Assembly: GCA_910574935.1 (NCBI GenBank)
Contig: CAJTCU010000008.1
Span: 62,001-126,000, forward strand
DNA: 64,000 bases
Source: Oscillospiraceae bacterium
Lineage (GTDB): Bacteria > Bacillota > Clostridia > Oscillospirales > Acutalibacteraceae
Direction: 5' to 3'
Numbering within the stretch: the first letter of the stretch is position 1; every line of letters starts with the position of its first letter. Below the pieces are notes generated by a model. It saw nothing but the letters and a program-made list of their open reading frames with translations, had not been told where the DNA came from and ran no database searches. A program made the position numbers and the translations under genes. Of this stretch, positions 8,450-16,147 are shown piece by piece.

Positions 8450-8965
8450 GATTGGCGGCGCTCCATTTGGGCACTCTGGCGAAAAATCTAACATTGCAAT
8501 GGATGCGCGCCCAGATATGAAACAAGCTCTTAGGCACCACGGGCTTTCATTTGTAGTGATTCCTTGCGGGGATCGTGTGGAGGAAAGAGGGGGTCTCTAT
8601 CGATCTTGTTTGCGGATGAAAGCGGCTGGACTGGACCGGCTGGGGACGACGTATTATTTGATTACGCTAAGTAGCCGGTGGTCCGTGTCCTCCCTTGAGG
8701 CATCTCCTGGTTTTTAAGAAGAGACGAACTCTCGTTGGCCCTTCTTTATTAGTGGCTTCCACCAGGCCGGTTCACGCGTTAACTTGGGGGCAAGGTGGAG
8801 GCCGGCAAAGGTGAGGGGGCCCGCCTGGCGGGGAGCATATTGACGGACCCAAAGTGTTTGGGAGCATCCGAAGAGCGCGCTGGCTATGCCGGCGGACAGC
8901 ACCCAGGGAGGACGGGGCTGCGCCCGGCTCCGCGAAGGAGCGGCGACGTTAGGCTGCCGCTTGTG
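8450..8965. other. intergenic stretch without a recognisable gene
   Basis: About 515 bp between the tandem repeats and the end of the first TM2 gene. A plus-strand open frame at 8499-8717 (72 aa) has no recognisable motif or ribosome-binding site and is not called. Nothing else is supported. Confidence 0.6.
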
Positions 8966-9673
8966 TTAGGGACGAAGGATAACGTTGTTTCCATCAAATT
9001 TGGGGCCGTTGGCGGAAAGAAGCATGACGCCTTCGATAAAGCCCCAGATGACGGCCGCCACAGAGGCAACCCCGCAGGTGATGAGGCCGCCCGCCAGGCA
9101 CAAAACCAGCTGGATGGTGCCCCGGGTGTTGAAGCCCATATAGAAATTGTGAATGCCAAAGCATCCAAATATAATGGCCAAAAGCCCAGCGGCCAAACGG
9201 CTGCGCTGCTGGTACCCAGCGGGGGGCTCGGTATATTGGGGCTGAACCGGCGCCTGGGGCTGCTGGTAGCTTTGGGCCGTGTAATTGGGGGCTTGATAGC
9301 CGTGGTAGGCCTGAGACTGGGTGTACTGGGGCGGTTGATAGCCCTGCTGGGGCTGGCCGCCATAGTTATACTGGTTATTGTACTGGGGAGCCTGCTGCAC
9401 CACTGGCTGGGGGGGAGGCTCCGGAGCGCGGGGAGGCTCTGGGAAGGTGATGGTGGGCGGAGCGGGATCTGGCTCCAAGGTGAGCTGGGGCACGGGCTTT
9501 TCATCCACAGGGGCAGCGGGCACAGGGGGGTCCCCTTCGCCTGCGGGAGCGGCAGGCTCCACAGCGGCAGGGGCCGGGGCAGGTTCTGGGGGCTGGGGTT
9601 CAGAGGCGGCGGGCGCGGGCTGCGCCGGGGTGGCCGGCTCTTGGTTTAGGTCCTTATTTTCAAAATCGCTCAT
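8966..9673 (-). CDS. TM2-domain membrane protein with Pro/Gln-rich N-terminus
   Basis: This 235-aa protein has a long low-complexity N-terminal half rich in Pro, Ala, Gln and Tyr (about residues 12-150). It then has a C-terminal TM2 domain: SRLAAGLLAIIFGCFGIHNF, a short loop FYMGFNTRG and a second membrane segment with CLAGGLITCGVASVAAVIWG. TM2 proteins are two-pass membrane proteins of largely unknown function in bacteria; the disordered half would be cytoplasmic. ATG 9673 follows a GGAGGTG site. It lies 15 bp downstream of the second TM2 gene, so the two form an operon and are likely paralogues. Confidence 0.88.
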   Translation of the reverse strand: MSDFENKDLNQEPATPAQPAPAASEPQPPEPAPAPAAVEPAAPAGEGDPPVPAAPVDEKPVPQLTLEPDPAPPTITFPEPPRAPEPPPQPVVQQAPQYNNQYNYGGQPQQGYQPPQYTQSQAYHGYQAPNYTAQSYQQPQAPVQPQYTEPPAGYQQRSRLAAGLLAIIFGCFGIHNFYMGFNTRGTIQLVLCLAGGLITCGVASVAAVIWGFIEGVMLLSANGPKFDGNNVILRP

Positions 9674-9688
9674 AGGGCACCTCCTGGG

Positions 9689-10021
9689 TCAGTCTTTAAG
9701 AAATACGCCGTTGGCGTCCGTGCTAATGCGGCCATCCAGCAGCTTAACGCCGTCCAGGATGCTCCATATCTCCACCACAATGGCCCCCACGCCGCAGGTT
9801 AAAAGGGAGATGAGCAGCTGCATAAGGCCCCGGGACGTGTTGCCCAGGTAGAAGCTGTGGACACCATACACCCCCAGCAGGATGGCCAAAATGCCTGCCG
9901 CCACCCGGCTGCGCTGGGTATAGCCGGGAGGAGGGTCGATGCCTGCCTGAGGCTGGTACTGGGGCGGGTTATACATGGGCTGGCCCTGGGGCTGGTAGTT
10001 TCCGTGGTTATAGTCTGCCAT
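9689..10021 (-). CDS. TM2-domain membrane protein
   Basis: A 110-aa two-pass membrane protein. A short Gln/Tyr/Pro-rich N-terminus precedes the TM2 core SRVAAGILAILLGVYGVHSF, the YLGNTSRG turn and the second helix LLISLLTCGVGAIVVEIWSI. It is a shorter paralogue of the next gene, with matching ends of the TM2 domain (GVKLLDGR / GVMLLSANG). ATG 10021 has AAAGAGGTG upstream. As with other TM2 proteins, the molecular role is not known. Confidence 0.88.
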   Translation of the reverse strand: MADYNHGNYQPQGQPMYNPPQYQPQAGIDPPPGYTQRSRVAAGILAILLGVYGVHSFYLGNTSRGLMQLLISLLTCGVGAIVVEIWSILDGVKLLDGRISTDANGVFLKD

Positions 10022-10228
10022 AGTGATACACCTCTTTGCGTTTTCGGCGGGCCTGCCAGGCTGGTGGTGAGAGGGGGGCCCTGGGGCGCCGTCTTTGTGT
10101 CTTTATCTTAGCACGAAACCCTTTGGGAAAGCAATAGGGCGGGGGCAAAAGTAAGGGATTCTTAATTTGTAGAAAGCCTTTTGGCGGGAGTTTTGAAAAA
10201 AATTCGAAAATATTTTTATTTTTTCGGG

Positions 10229-10266
10229 AAAAGTTGTCTTTTAGAGAACAACTTTTGTGCTTTTTT
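10229..10266. promoter_or_regulatory. inverted repeat ahead of the phage cluster
   Basis: AAAAGTTGT (10229-10237) and ACAACTTTT (10248-10256) form a perfect 9-bp dyad, followed by GTGCTTTTTT. It may be a terminator protecting the phage cluster from upstream reading, or an operator. It lies in a notably A+T-rich stretch (10140-10330) about 110 bp before the portal gene. No convincing promoter was found. Confidence 0.5.
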
Positions 10267-10366
10267 AAGGGGTATATGAAAGGAGGTTTTAGCGGGACCG
10301 AAAAAAGCGGAGGAAGAGGAGGGACCGGATTTATCAAAACAATCAACAGGAAAGGAGCTTGAACAA

Positions 10367-11497
10367 GTGCTGGGTCTAAAAAAGAAGAACCGGCGGGCCG
10401 GCGGGGCCTTTGACGAGTGCGGGGTGCTGGCCACCAGCGTACAGAGCCGGCCAGCGGAAGGGGGCGTGCTGCTGCCAGCGGGCGCGGGAGAGCGGGAGCT
10501 GTACCGCAGCCTGCGGGAAGCGGTGCCCATTATTGACGCGTCTATTTACAAGCTGCGCCGGCTCATCGGCGGCTTTCAGGTGTCCTGCCCTCAGGAGCGG
10601 GCGGAGAAGAGGCTGAAGGAGTTTTTAGAGGGGGTACAGGTGAACGCTGCGGGCAGCGGTATTCATGAATTCCTGGGCGTTTACCTGGAAGAACTGGTGA
10701 CCTATGGCACGGCGGTGGGCGAGATGGTGCTCTCTGGCGGGCAGGTGGCGGCCTTGTATAATGCGGGGCTGCGAAACCTGGAGCTGGAAGAGGACGGGCC
10801 CCTGGGGGTGAAGGTCTCGGTACTGGAGGAGGGGGAAAAGCGCCCCTGCCCCCACCCAGAACTGCTGCTGGTTTCGGCCCTGAACCCGGCGGCGGGGTCC
10901 CCCTGGGGGGTGTCGCTGCTGCGGGGGCTGCCCTTTGTTAGCGGGGTGCTGATGAATATCTACCGCACCCTGGGGGTGAACTGGGAACGCATGGGCAACG
11001 TACGCTTTGCGGTGACCTGCCAGCCGGAGGGCCCCCTAACAGGAGCCGGAGAGCGGGCCAAGCAGATGGCCCAGGAGTGGAAAGCTGCCATGAGCAGCCG
11101 GGAGCCCAGGGATTTTGTGGCAGTGGGAAACGTGAGTATTAAGGCTATTGGCGCGGACCACCAGATGATGGACAGCCAGGTACCGGTGCGGCAGATGCTG
11201 GAGCAGATTGTGGCCAAGCTGGGCCTGCCGCCCTTTTTGCTGGGGCTTAGCTGGTCCTCCACAGAAAGGATGTCCAGCCAGCAGGCGGACGTGCTGACCA
11301 GCGAACTGGAGGCATACCGGCGGGTACTGACCCCAGTGATACGAAAGATCTGCCGAACCTGGCTGGCCCTGGAGGGCTACCCCCAAGAGTGCGAGATAGA
11401 GTGGGAAGAGATTACCATGCAGGACGAGGTGGACCACGCCAACGCCCGGTATCTGCTGGCCAGGGCCAGGAAGCTGGAGCGAGAGCTGGAGGAATAG
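10367..11497 (+). CDS. phage portal protein (PBSX XkdE-like)
   Basis: Portal proteins form the dodecameric ring at the unique capsid vertex through which DNA passes. This 376-aa protein shows typical portal features: PIIDASIYKLRRLIGGF near the N-terminus, VTYGTAVGEMVLSGG, LPFVSGVLMNIYRTLGVNW and PFLLGLSWSSTERMSSQQAD near the C-terminus. GTG 10367 is preceded by GGAAAGGAG. It is the first gene of the plus-strand structural cluster and corresponds in order to xkdE. No terminase gene precedes it. Base composition resembles the surrounding genes, which suggests long residence (inference). Confidence 0.88.
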   Translation: MLGLKKKNRRAGGAFDECGVLATSVQSRPAEGGVLLPAGAGERELYRSLREAVPIIDASIYKLRRLIGGFQVSCPQERAEKRLKEFLEGVQVNAAGSGIHEFLGVYLEELVTYGTAVGEMVLSGGQVAALYNAGLRNLELEEDGPLGVKVSVLEEGEKRPCPHPELLLVSALNPAAGSPWGVSLLRGLPFVSGVLMNIYRTLGVNWERMGNVRFAVTCQPEGPLTGAGERAKQMAQEWKAAMSSREPRDFVAVGNVSIKAIGADHQMMDSQVPVRQMLEQIVAKLGLPPFLLGLSWSSTERMSSQQADVLTSELEAYRRVLTPVIRKICRTWLALEGYPQECEIEWEEITMQDEVDHANARYLLARARKLERELEE

Positions 11498-11522
11498 ACG
11501 GGTAGTTTTCCGCCAGACGGCC

Positions 11523-11687
11523 TAGGGCTTGTTTGAAAATAGAGGAAATGACGAATTTTGGGCCAGAAGGGGACAATTTCAAGGAGAAAACCGCAAGGCA
11601 ATCTCGCGATTGACGAGGATTTTCGACGTAGAAAGTGGCCTCTTCTGGCAAAAAAGACGACGTTTTCGATTTTTCAAACAAGCCCTA
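11523..11687. mobile_element. family A miniature element, copy 2, inside the phage cluster
   Basis: A 165-bp element with near-perfect ends: TAGGGCTTGTTTGAAAA on the left and TTTTTCAAACAAGCCCTA on the right. The inverted similarity extends about 50 bp inward, including GCCAGAAG on both arms. It is almost identical in reverse orientation to the copy at 39191-39376. It sits between the portal and protease genes. The rest of this 353-bp gap (11688-11850) holds only the ribosome-binding site of the next gene. Confidence 0.9.
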
Positions 11688-11850
11688 GGGCCCCAATATA
11701 TTGTAAACGCACTTGGAAGTCGGTAAAGACCGGTTTTTTTAGCAAGCGGCTGGTCCGCTGGTTCAAAAGGGTGAATGCGCTTGAAGGATTTTGCCTCTTT
11801 TGCACCGCGTGAACCAATAACGCAAAGAATGAATACGAAGGAGGATGCCT

Positions 11851-12801
11851 ATGAATTTGAAAGAGGGACGAGTGGTGAAAGCCGCCCAGGAGCTGAGCCA
11901 AGAAGAGATGGGGGCGATCAACCGCTACACACGCCGGGCCTATGAACCCCAGGAGGTATATGTGTTTTCCCTTGTGCTGTGCGACAACCAGGTGGACCGG
12001 GATCTGGAGCGCTTTCCCAAGGAGAGCCTGGAGCGGCTGAAGGAGCTGTTTTTAGGCAAGACCTGCATTTTAGACCACGAGTGCAAAAGCGCCAACCAGA
12101 CCGCCAGGATTTTCAGCACAGGGATGCGGATTTGTGAGGACCAGCGGACCAAAACCGGCGAACCCCTGGCGCAGCTTACCGCCCAGGCATACCTGCCCAG
12201 AACCAAGGGCAACGAGGAGACCATTGCCCTGATTGACGGGGGAATTTTGAAGGAGGTGAGCGTTAGCTGTAGCGTAAAGCGCCGGGTATGCAGCGTCTGC
12301 GGCCAGGAGCAATGCGCGCATGTGCCGGGCCGGGAATATGGGGGCCAGGTGGCCCACCACCTGCTCTTGGAGCCCACGGACGCCTATGAGTGCTCCTTTG
12401 TGGCAGTGCCTGCCCAGCGGGGCGCGGGGGTGACCAAACATTTTGCCGGGGAAGAAGCGGTGGACAAGCTGCTAGGCCAGGCCCAGGCGGAGGCAGTGGT
12501 GATTTCAAAAGCCCAGGCCGGGGAGATTGGTCGTAGATTCCGGGCCCTGGCGGAAAAGGCCCGCTGGGGCCAGCGCTATCGCCGGGAGCTGGAAAAGGGG
12601 GTGCTGAAGTACAGCGCCATAGTACAGCCGGAAATGCCCCGGGAGGTGATGGAGGCCACGGTAAAGGCGCTGGGCATAGAGGAGCTGGCCGCCATGGAAA
12701 AGACCTATGGCCGGATGGCGGAGAGAGCCCTGCCCCTGCGGCCCCAGCTGGCCCCAGAGCCCGGAGACCGGGAAGAGGGCAACGGGGAGTTTCGGATATA
12801 A
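11851..12801 (+). CDS. phage prohead protease (XkdF-like)
   Basis: Capsid maturation protease candidate of 316 aa. A possible catalytic pair is seen in CILDHECKSA (His) and ILKEVSVSCSVK (Ser), the spacing expected for HK97-type prohead proteases. The following CSVCGQEQCAHVPGREY looks like a zinc-binding insertion, and YECSFVAVPAQRGAGVTK closes the protease domain. A helical C-terminal part (about residues 215-316) could act as a scaffold. ATG 11851 is chosen because GAAGGAGG ends six bases before it; ATG 11845 is too close. It corresponds in order to xkdF. Confidence 0.8.
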   Translation: MNLKEGRVVKAAQELSQEEMGAINRYTRRAYEPQEVYVFSLVLCDNQVDRDLERFPKESLERLKELFLGKTCILDHECKSANQTARIFSTGMRICEDQRTKTGEPLAQLTAQAYLPRTKGNEETIALIDGGILKEVSVSCSVKRRVCSVCGQEQCAHVPGREYGGQVAHHLLLEPTDAYECSFVAVPAQRGAGVTKHFAGEEAVDKLLGQAQAEAVVISKAQAGEIGRRFRALAEKARWGQRYRRELEKGVLKYSAIVQPEMPREVMEATVKALGIEELAAMEKTYGRMAERALPLRPQLAPEPGDREEGNGEFRI

Positions 12802-13089
12802 GTGAGGACCTTTCCTTTTAGAAAGGAAGTGGCAAAAATGGAACATGACGAGGTGAAGGCGCGGGGAAAGCCGCCAGCGGCAAAGAGCTGACGCGCAAAG
12901 GGGTTACGCGGGTCTCAGGCCGGCCGGCGAGACACTGTGCCCCACGCATTTACCAGCGTGAGAAGTCTGGTCGCTCCATAGGGCGCAATACCAGCGCAGA
13001 GCGGGCGTTCCAGGGCAATTGAAAAACTTTACGGCTTTATCGTGATGAGAACACCTAAAAATTATAATTTTTTAAAGGAGAATGAACTT
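12802..13089 (+). other. leader of the capsid gene: hairpins and a 17-codon reading frame
   Basis: A 288-bp gap. At 12838-12891 a 17-codon frame (MEHDEVKARGKPPAAKS) follows AAAGGAAG and could be a vestige of a scaffold gene. Beyond it, GTCTC...GAGAC and CACGC...GCGTG form successive hairpins, and the region ends with AAAGGAG before the capsid start. No full gene is supported here. A structured leader giving high capsid expression is one possibility. Confidence 0.5.
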
Positions 13090-14124
13090 ATGGCTTATTA
13101 CGAGAATATTGGGTTGGAAAAAGGCATGTACCACACCCCGGGCAAGAGCTTTACCCAGGTGCTGGAAGAGCTGGACCGCTCGGAAAATTACCGGGGCACA
13201 GCCCTGGAGGGCCTAGACGCCTACCAGCGCCAGCTGAAGCGCTTTGCCATTAAGGTGAGCGGGCCGGACTCCGGCACAGTGGAACAGTTCTTCCAGAGCG
13301 GCGCCAGCGCCGCGCTATTCCCGGAATATGTGGCCCGAGCCGTGCGCCAGGGCATGGACAGCGTGACGAAGATTAACGACCTGGTGGCCACGGTGACCAA
13401 AATTGACGGGATAGACTACCGCACCATTGCCGCCAAAGAGGAGGCCGGCACCCAGGCCGCCGAGACCAGCACCACCCCGCTGGAGCTAGAGGGCGCCGCG
13501 CTGCCAGTTACCAATATCCGCGCCAACCAGAGTTTGGTACCTATGAAAAAGCATGGACGGATGCTGGTGAGCTCTTACGAGGCCCTGCGTTTTCAAAAGC
13601 TGGACCTGTTTACCGTGGCCCTGCGGCAGATTGGGGCGTACATTGCCACCGAGCAGCTAAACGACGCGGTGGGGGTGCTGATCAGAGGAGATGGGAGTAA
13701 GGACGGCGTGGCCTTTCTCTCAGGAGCCACCCCCAATTATGGGGATTTTATTGGCGCGTGGGCCGCGCTGGCGCCCTTTAAGCTGAACACTGTGGTGGCA
13801 GGGACCGACGCCATGCAGAAGCTTTTGCAGGTGGAGGAGTTTAAGGACGCCCAGGCTGGCATGAACTTCCAGGGCACGGGCAAGCTGTGTACACCCCTGG
13901 GCGCGAAGCTCATCCATGTGCCGGGCATGGAGAATCACAAGATCATTGCCCTGGACAAGAACGCGGCCCTGGAGATGGTGCAGTCTGGCGGGGTAGTTAC
14001 AGACTGCGACAAGCTGATCGACCGGCAGCTGGAGCGGGCCGCCATTAGCGTGACCTGCGGCTTTGCCAGAATTTTTGAAGGCGCGGCCATAGGGCTAGAG
14101 ATTACGGAAGCCGCAAAGGCGTAA
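13090..14124 (+). CDS. phage major capsid protein, HK97-like fold
   Basis: A 344-aa capsid subunit, corresponding to xkdG. Segments typical of the HK97-like coat fold are visible: SASAALFPEYVARAVRQGMD-like ASAALFPEYVARAVRQG near residue 80, LVPMKKHGRMLVSSYEALRF in the spine/P-domain region, VALRQIGAYIATEQLNDAV and the late beta strands LGAKLIHVPGM and KIIALDKNAALEMV. There is no long N-terminal delta or scaffolding domain, so any scaffold would have to come from the protease tail. ATG 13090 follows AAAGGAGAATG; the frame is open upstream to 13042 without a good site. The protein appears intact. Confidence 0.85.
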   Translation: MAYYENIGLEKGMYHTPGKSFTQVLEELDRSENYRGTALEGLDAYQRQLKRFAIKVSGPDSGTVEQFFQSGASAALFPEYVARAVRQGMDSVTKINDLVATVTKIDGIDYRTIAAKEEAGTQAAETSTTPLELEGAALPVTNIRANQSLVPMKKHGRMLVSSYEALRFQKLDLFTVALRQIGAYIATEQLNDAVGVLIRGDGSKDGVAFLSGATPNYGDFIGAWAALAPFKLNTVVAGTDAMQKLLQVEEFKDAQAGMNFQGTGKLCTPLGAKLIHVPGMENHKIIALDKNAALEMVQSGGVVTDCDKLIDRQLERAAISVTCGFARIFEGAAIGLEITEAAKA

Positions 14125-14176
14125 GCAGGGTTAACCATAGGAGTTGCCGGGCGGGCGGGAGGACGAAGGGGGTTTT

Positions 14177-14548
14177 ATGGAAATCAGCTTGGAGAACGTG
14201 CAAGAAAAATTTATACTGTACAGCGGCGAACCCATGGACGGGCAGGACCCTCGGCGGGACAAGCTTTGCGGGGAGCTGTGCCGGGAGTGCGCGGGCTGGG
14301 TGGGGCGGCGGCTGCTGCCCGGAGCAGAAGAGGGCCGGGCCGGGGAGGCCGAGAGCTGGGCCGCTGCCAGGGCCTTTTATCAGCTGACCCTGCTGGACCA
14401 GGCCACGGGGCCTATGGCTGTGGCTTCGCCAGAGCTAAAGGTGGAGCTGGGAGACCGGGCCCGGCACGCCTGGGAGCTTTGTGAGGAAAAGTACCGGGCC
14501 TGCGCCGGGCTGCTGGGCTGGGACAGGTTCTATTTTGGACAGGTGTAA
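14177..14548 (+). CDS. probable phage head-tail connector (adaptor)
   Basis: A 123-aa mainly helical protein (MEISLENVQEKFILYSGEPM at the start, LCEEKYRACAGLLGWDRFYF at the end) directly after the capsid gene. This is where PBSX-like phages encode the helical adaptor ring that joins portal and neck. Sequence similarity to a specific family cannot be claimed; the call is from position, size and helical character. ATG 14177 has GAAGGGGG upstream. The next gene starts 10 bp later. Confidence 0.6.
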   Translation: MEISLENVQEKFILYSGEPMDGQDPRRDKLCGELCRECAGWVGRRLLPGAEEGRAGEAESWAAARAFYQLTLLDQATGPMAVASPELKVELGDRARHAWELCEEKYRACAGLLGWDRFYFGQV

Positions 14549-14558
14549 GGAGGCGCGG

Positions 14559-14891
14559 ATGGGGGACTTATCGCGGAACATCTACCGGCGCGCGCCGGTA
14601 GCGGTATTGATAAAAGGAGATGGCTCCCGGACCCTGGGCCGGGGGGCCGTGGCGCGGTTGAAAGGACAGGCTGGTATGTTTGGCCCCCGGCTGGCGGCGG
14701 AGATAGGCCTTTTATGCAGTCCGCTGTACGTGTTTACAGGCTGGCTGGAAGGGGTGCGGCCGGGGGACGCCCTGGAACAGGCCGGGCAGACGTACCGGGT
14801 GCTTTTGGCAGAGGAGCTGGCCATTGGCGGGACAAAAATATGCCTGCGGGTTCTGCTGGAAAAGGAGGTGGGCGCGGATGAGAGCCCATGA
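14559..14891 (+). CDS. probable phage head-closure (stopper) protein
   Basis: A 110-aa protein rich in predicted beta strands, with YRVLLAEELAIGGTKICLRV near its end. Small beta-barrel head-closure proteins occupy this position between adaptor and tail-completion genes in PBSX-like phages. ATG 14559 follows TAAGGAGG, and the coding sequence overlaps the next gene by 14 bp, indicating translational coupling. Assignment is from order and size, so moderate. Confidence 0.55.
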   Translation: MGDLSRNIYRRAPVAVLIKGDGSRTLGRGAVARLKGQAGMFGPRLAAEIGLLCSPLYVFTGWLEGVRPGDALEQAGQTYRVLLAEELAIGGTKICLRVLLEKEVGADESP

Positions 14892-15576
14892 GCTATTAAT
14901 AGATCTGCTGGAACGCTTTGCCCTGGCTGTGCCAGAGGCGGATTTTCGCTTGGGGTGGCGGCAGCTGCCGGCCGGACGGCTGCCCACCCGGCCGGTGGTT
15001 ACCGGGCAGGTGGAAAAGGAGGTCCGGGCTGGAGGGGGCTGGGAGGCCAGCCTGGGGTTTACGGTATGGCTGCCCAGGAATGCCCAGGCGGACTGGGCGG
15101 AAGAAATTATGGCGGCCATCACCGCCACGGCAGAAACCGGACAAGCAGCCCCTACGGGGATGGAACGAGGGGCGGTCTGTGTGGACAAGAATACCGGGCT
15201 GCTGGCCCTGGCGGTAGTCTTTCGCTTTGGAACGGTGGGAAGCGCTGCTGGCAAAAAGACCTATCCGGTCTGGCTGGACGGGAAGAAGTATGCGGTAACT
15301 GGGTGGAAAGTTTCGGTGGGGGGCAGTGTGGAAGAGCTGGTGGCCGTGGGCGAGGACGAGCCCTTTGCCTGTATGGGCAGAACCGTATATACCGTGGAGC
15401 TGAAAGGGCTTGGCGGCCTGGGACTGGCCCTGGAAGGAAGCGTTGCCCTTCAGGTGGAGAATTGGCGTTTTGAGGGCTGCCGGTGGAAGAGCCTCTCTGC
15501 TGAGGGCGGGGTACTGGTATCGGAAAAAAGGACGGAGGTGGAAGGATGGAGGAGCTGGAACGGGCTGAGGAACTGA
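14878..15576 (+). CDS. probable tail-completion protein with an extra C-terminal beta-rich domain
   Basis: A 232-aa protein. The first ~125 residues (MRAHELLIDLLERFALAVPE then strands to LALAVVFRFGTVG) fit a tail-terminator/neck protein of the type that follows head closure. The remaining ~100 residues are a separate beta-rich block, with YPVWLDGKKYAVTGWKVSVG and ALQVENWRFEGCRWKSL. That block vaguely recalls phage tail-tube proteins, which would be notable because no separate tube gene is present. That resemblance is inference only. ATG 14878 is preceded by AAAAGGAGGTG inside the upstream gene. Confidence 0.5.
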   Translation: MRAHELLIDLLERFALAVPEADFRLGWRQLPAGRLPTRPVVTGQVEKEVRAGGGWEASLGFTVWLPRNAQADWAEEIMAAITATAETGQAAPTGMERGAVCVDKNTGLLALAVVFRFGTVGSAAGKKTYPVWLDGKKYAVTGWKVSVGGSVEELVAVGEDEPFACMGRTVYTVELKGLGGLGLALEGSVALQVENWRFEGCRWKSLSAEGGVLVSEKRTEVEGWRSWNGLRN

Positions 15577-15623
15577 GCCGGGAGCTGGAACGGGATAGCC
15601 GCCGCTATCCGGCGCAGCTGTGA
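15546..15623 (+). CDS. 25-residue peptide at the place of the missing tail genes
   Basis: MEELERAEELSRELERDSRR followed by YPAQL, a charged helix. ATG 15546 has GGAGGTGGAAG upstream and overlaps the end of the preceding gene; its TGA overlaps the longest possible start of the next. It lies exactly where PBSX-like phages carry sheath, tube, chaperone and tape-measure genes. It may be a real micro-protein, or the remnant of a longer gene left by deletion. Confidence 0.4.
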   Translation: MEELERAEELSRELERDSRRYPAQL

Positions 15624-15637
15624 AAGGGGGCGAAAGA

Positions 15638-16147
15638 GTGAACCTGATGACCATGCGTTTTAAAGACTTTACCTGGCGGATAAATCCTACCCAGCTGTAT
15701 GTGGAATGCGCCCGGAACCTGAAGGAGACCCTGCTGCCCTTCCAGGGCGGGGAGGCCGTGGACCTGGGGCCCAAAAAGCGGCGGGTCAGCGGCGTGGGGT
15801 ATTTTACCGGGGAGGACTGTGCCGGACAGTGGCGGCGCCTGGAAGCGCTGCTGGCCGAAGGCGGGCCGGGATATTTGCAGCTGCCTGGGCAGGCGCCTTT
15901 TTTGGCGGTGCTGGACAACCTAAAGCTGCTGGGAGAGGCAGGCGGGGGGCTGGTAAAGTACAGCTTTGCATTTACCGAGTATAAGGCCGGGGCTCGGTAC
16001 CTGGGGGTGCGTTACGCGGCCGCTGGGGAGAGCCTGTGGGACTATGCCGGGCGCTTTGGCTGGGACATAGAAGCCCTGCGGGCGGCCAACCCCCATATAC
16101 GGGACATCGCGGACCTGAAAGAGGGAGAGGAGGTGCATGCCCCATGA
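15638..16147 (+). CDS. LysM-type baseplate/tail protein (XkdP-like)
   Basis: A 169-aa protein. The N-terminal part (FKDFTWRINPTQLYVECARN, VSGVGYFTGEDCAGQWRRLE) resembles the domain that links tape measure and hub in contractile tails. The C-terminal ~55 residues are a LysM-like peptidoglycan-binding repeat, with ESLWDYAGRFGWDIEALRAA followed by NPHIRDIADLKEGEEV. GTG 15638 is preferred because GGGGG lies eight bases upstream. Its TGA overlaps the ATG of the next gene. It corresponds to xkdP in order. Confidence 0.75.
   Translation: MNLMTMRFKDFTWRINPTQLYVECARNLKETLLPFQGGEAVDLGPKKRRVSGVGYFTGEDCAGQWRRLEALLAEGGPGYLQLPGQAPFLAVLDNLKLLGEAGGGLVKYSFAFTEYKAGARYLGVRYAAAGESLWDYAGRFGWDIEALRAANPHIRDIADLKEGEEVHAP

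Noticed and set aside
8499-8717. 72-codon open frame in the gap near 8.5 kb
   Set aside because: No ribosome-binding site, no recognisable motif and amino-acid make-up unlike neighbours.
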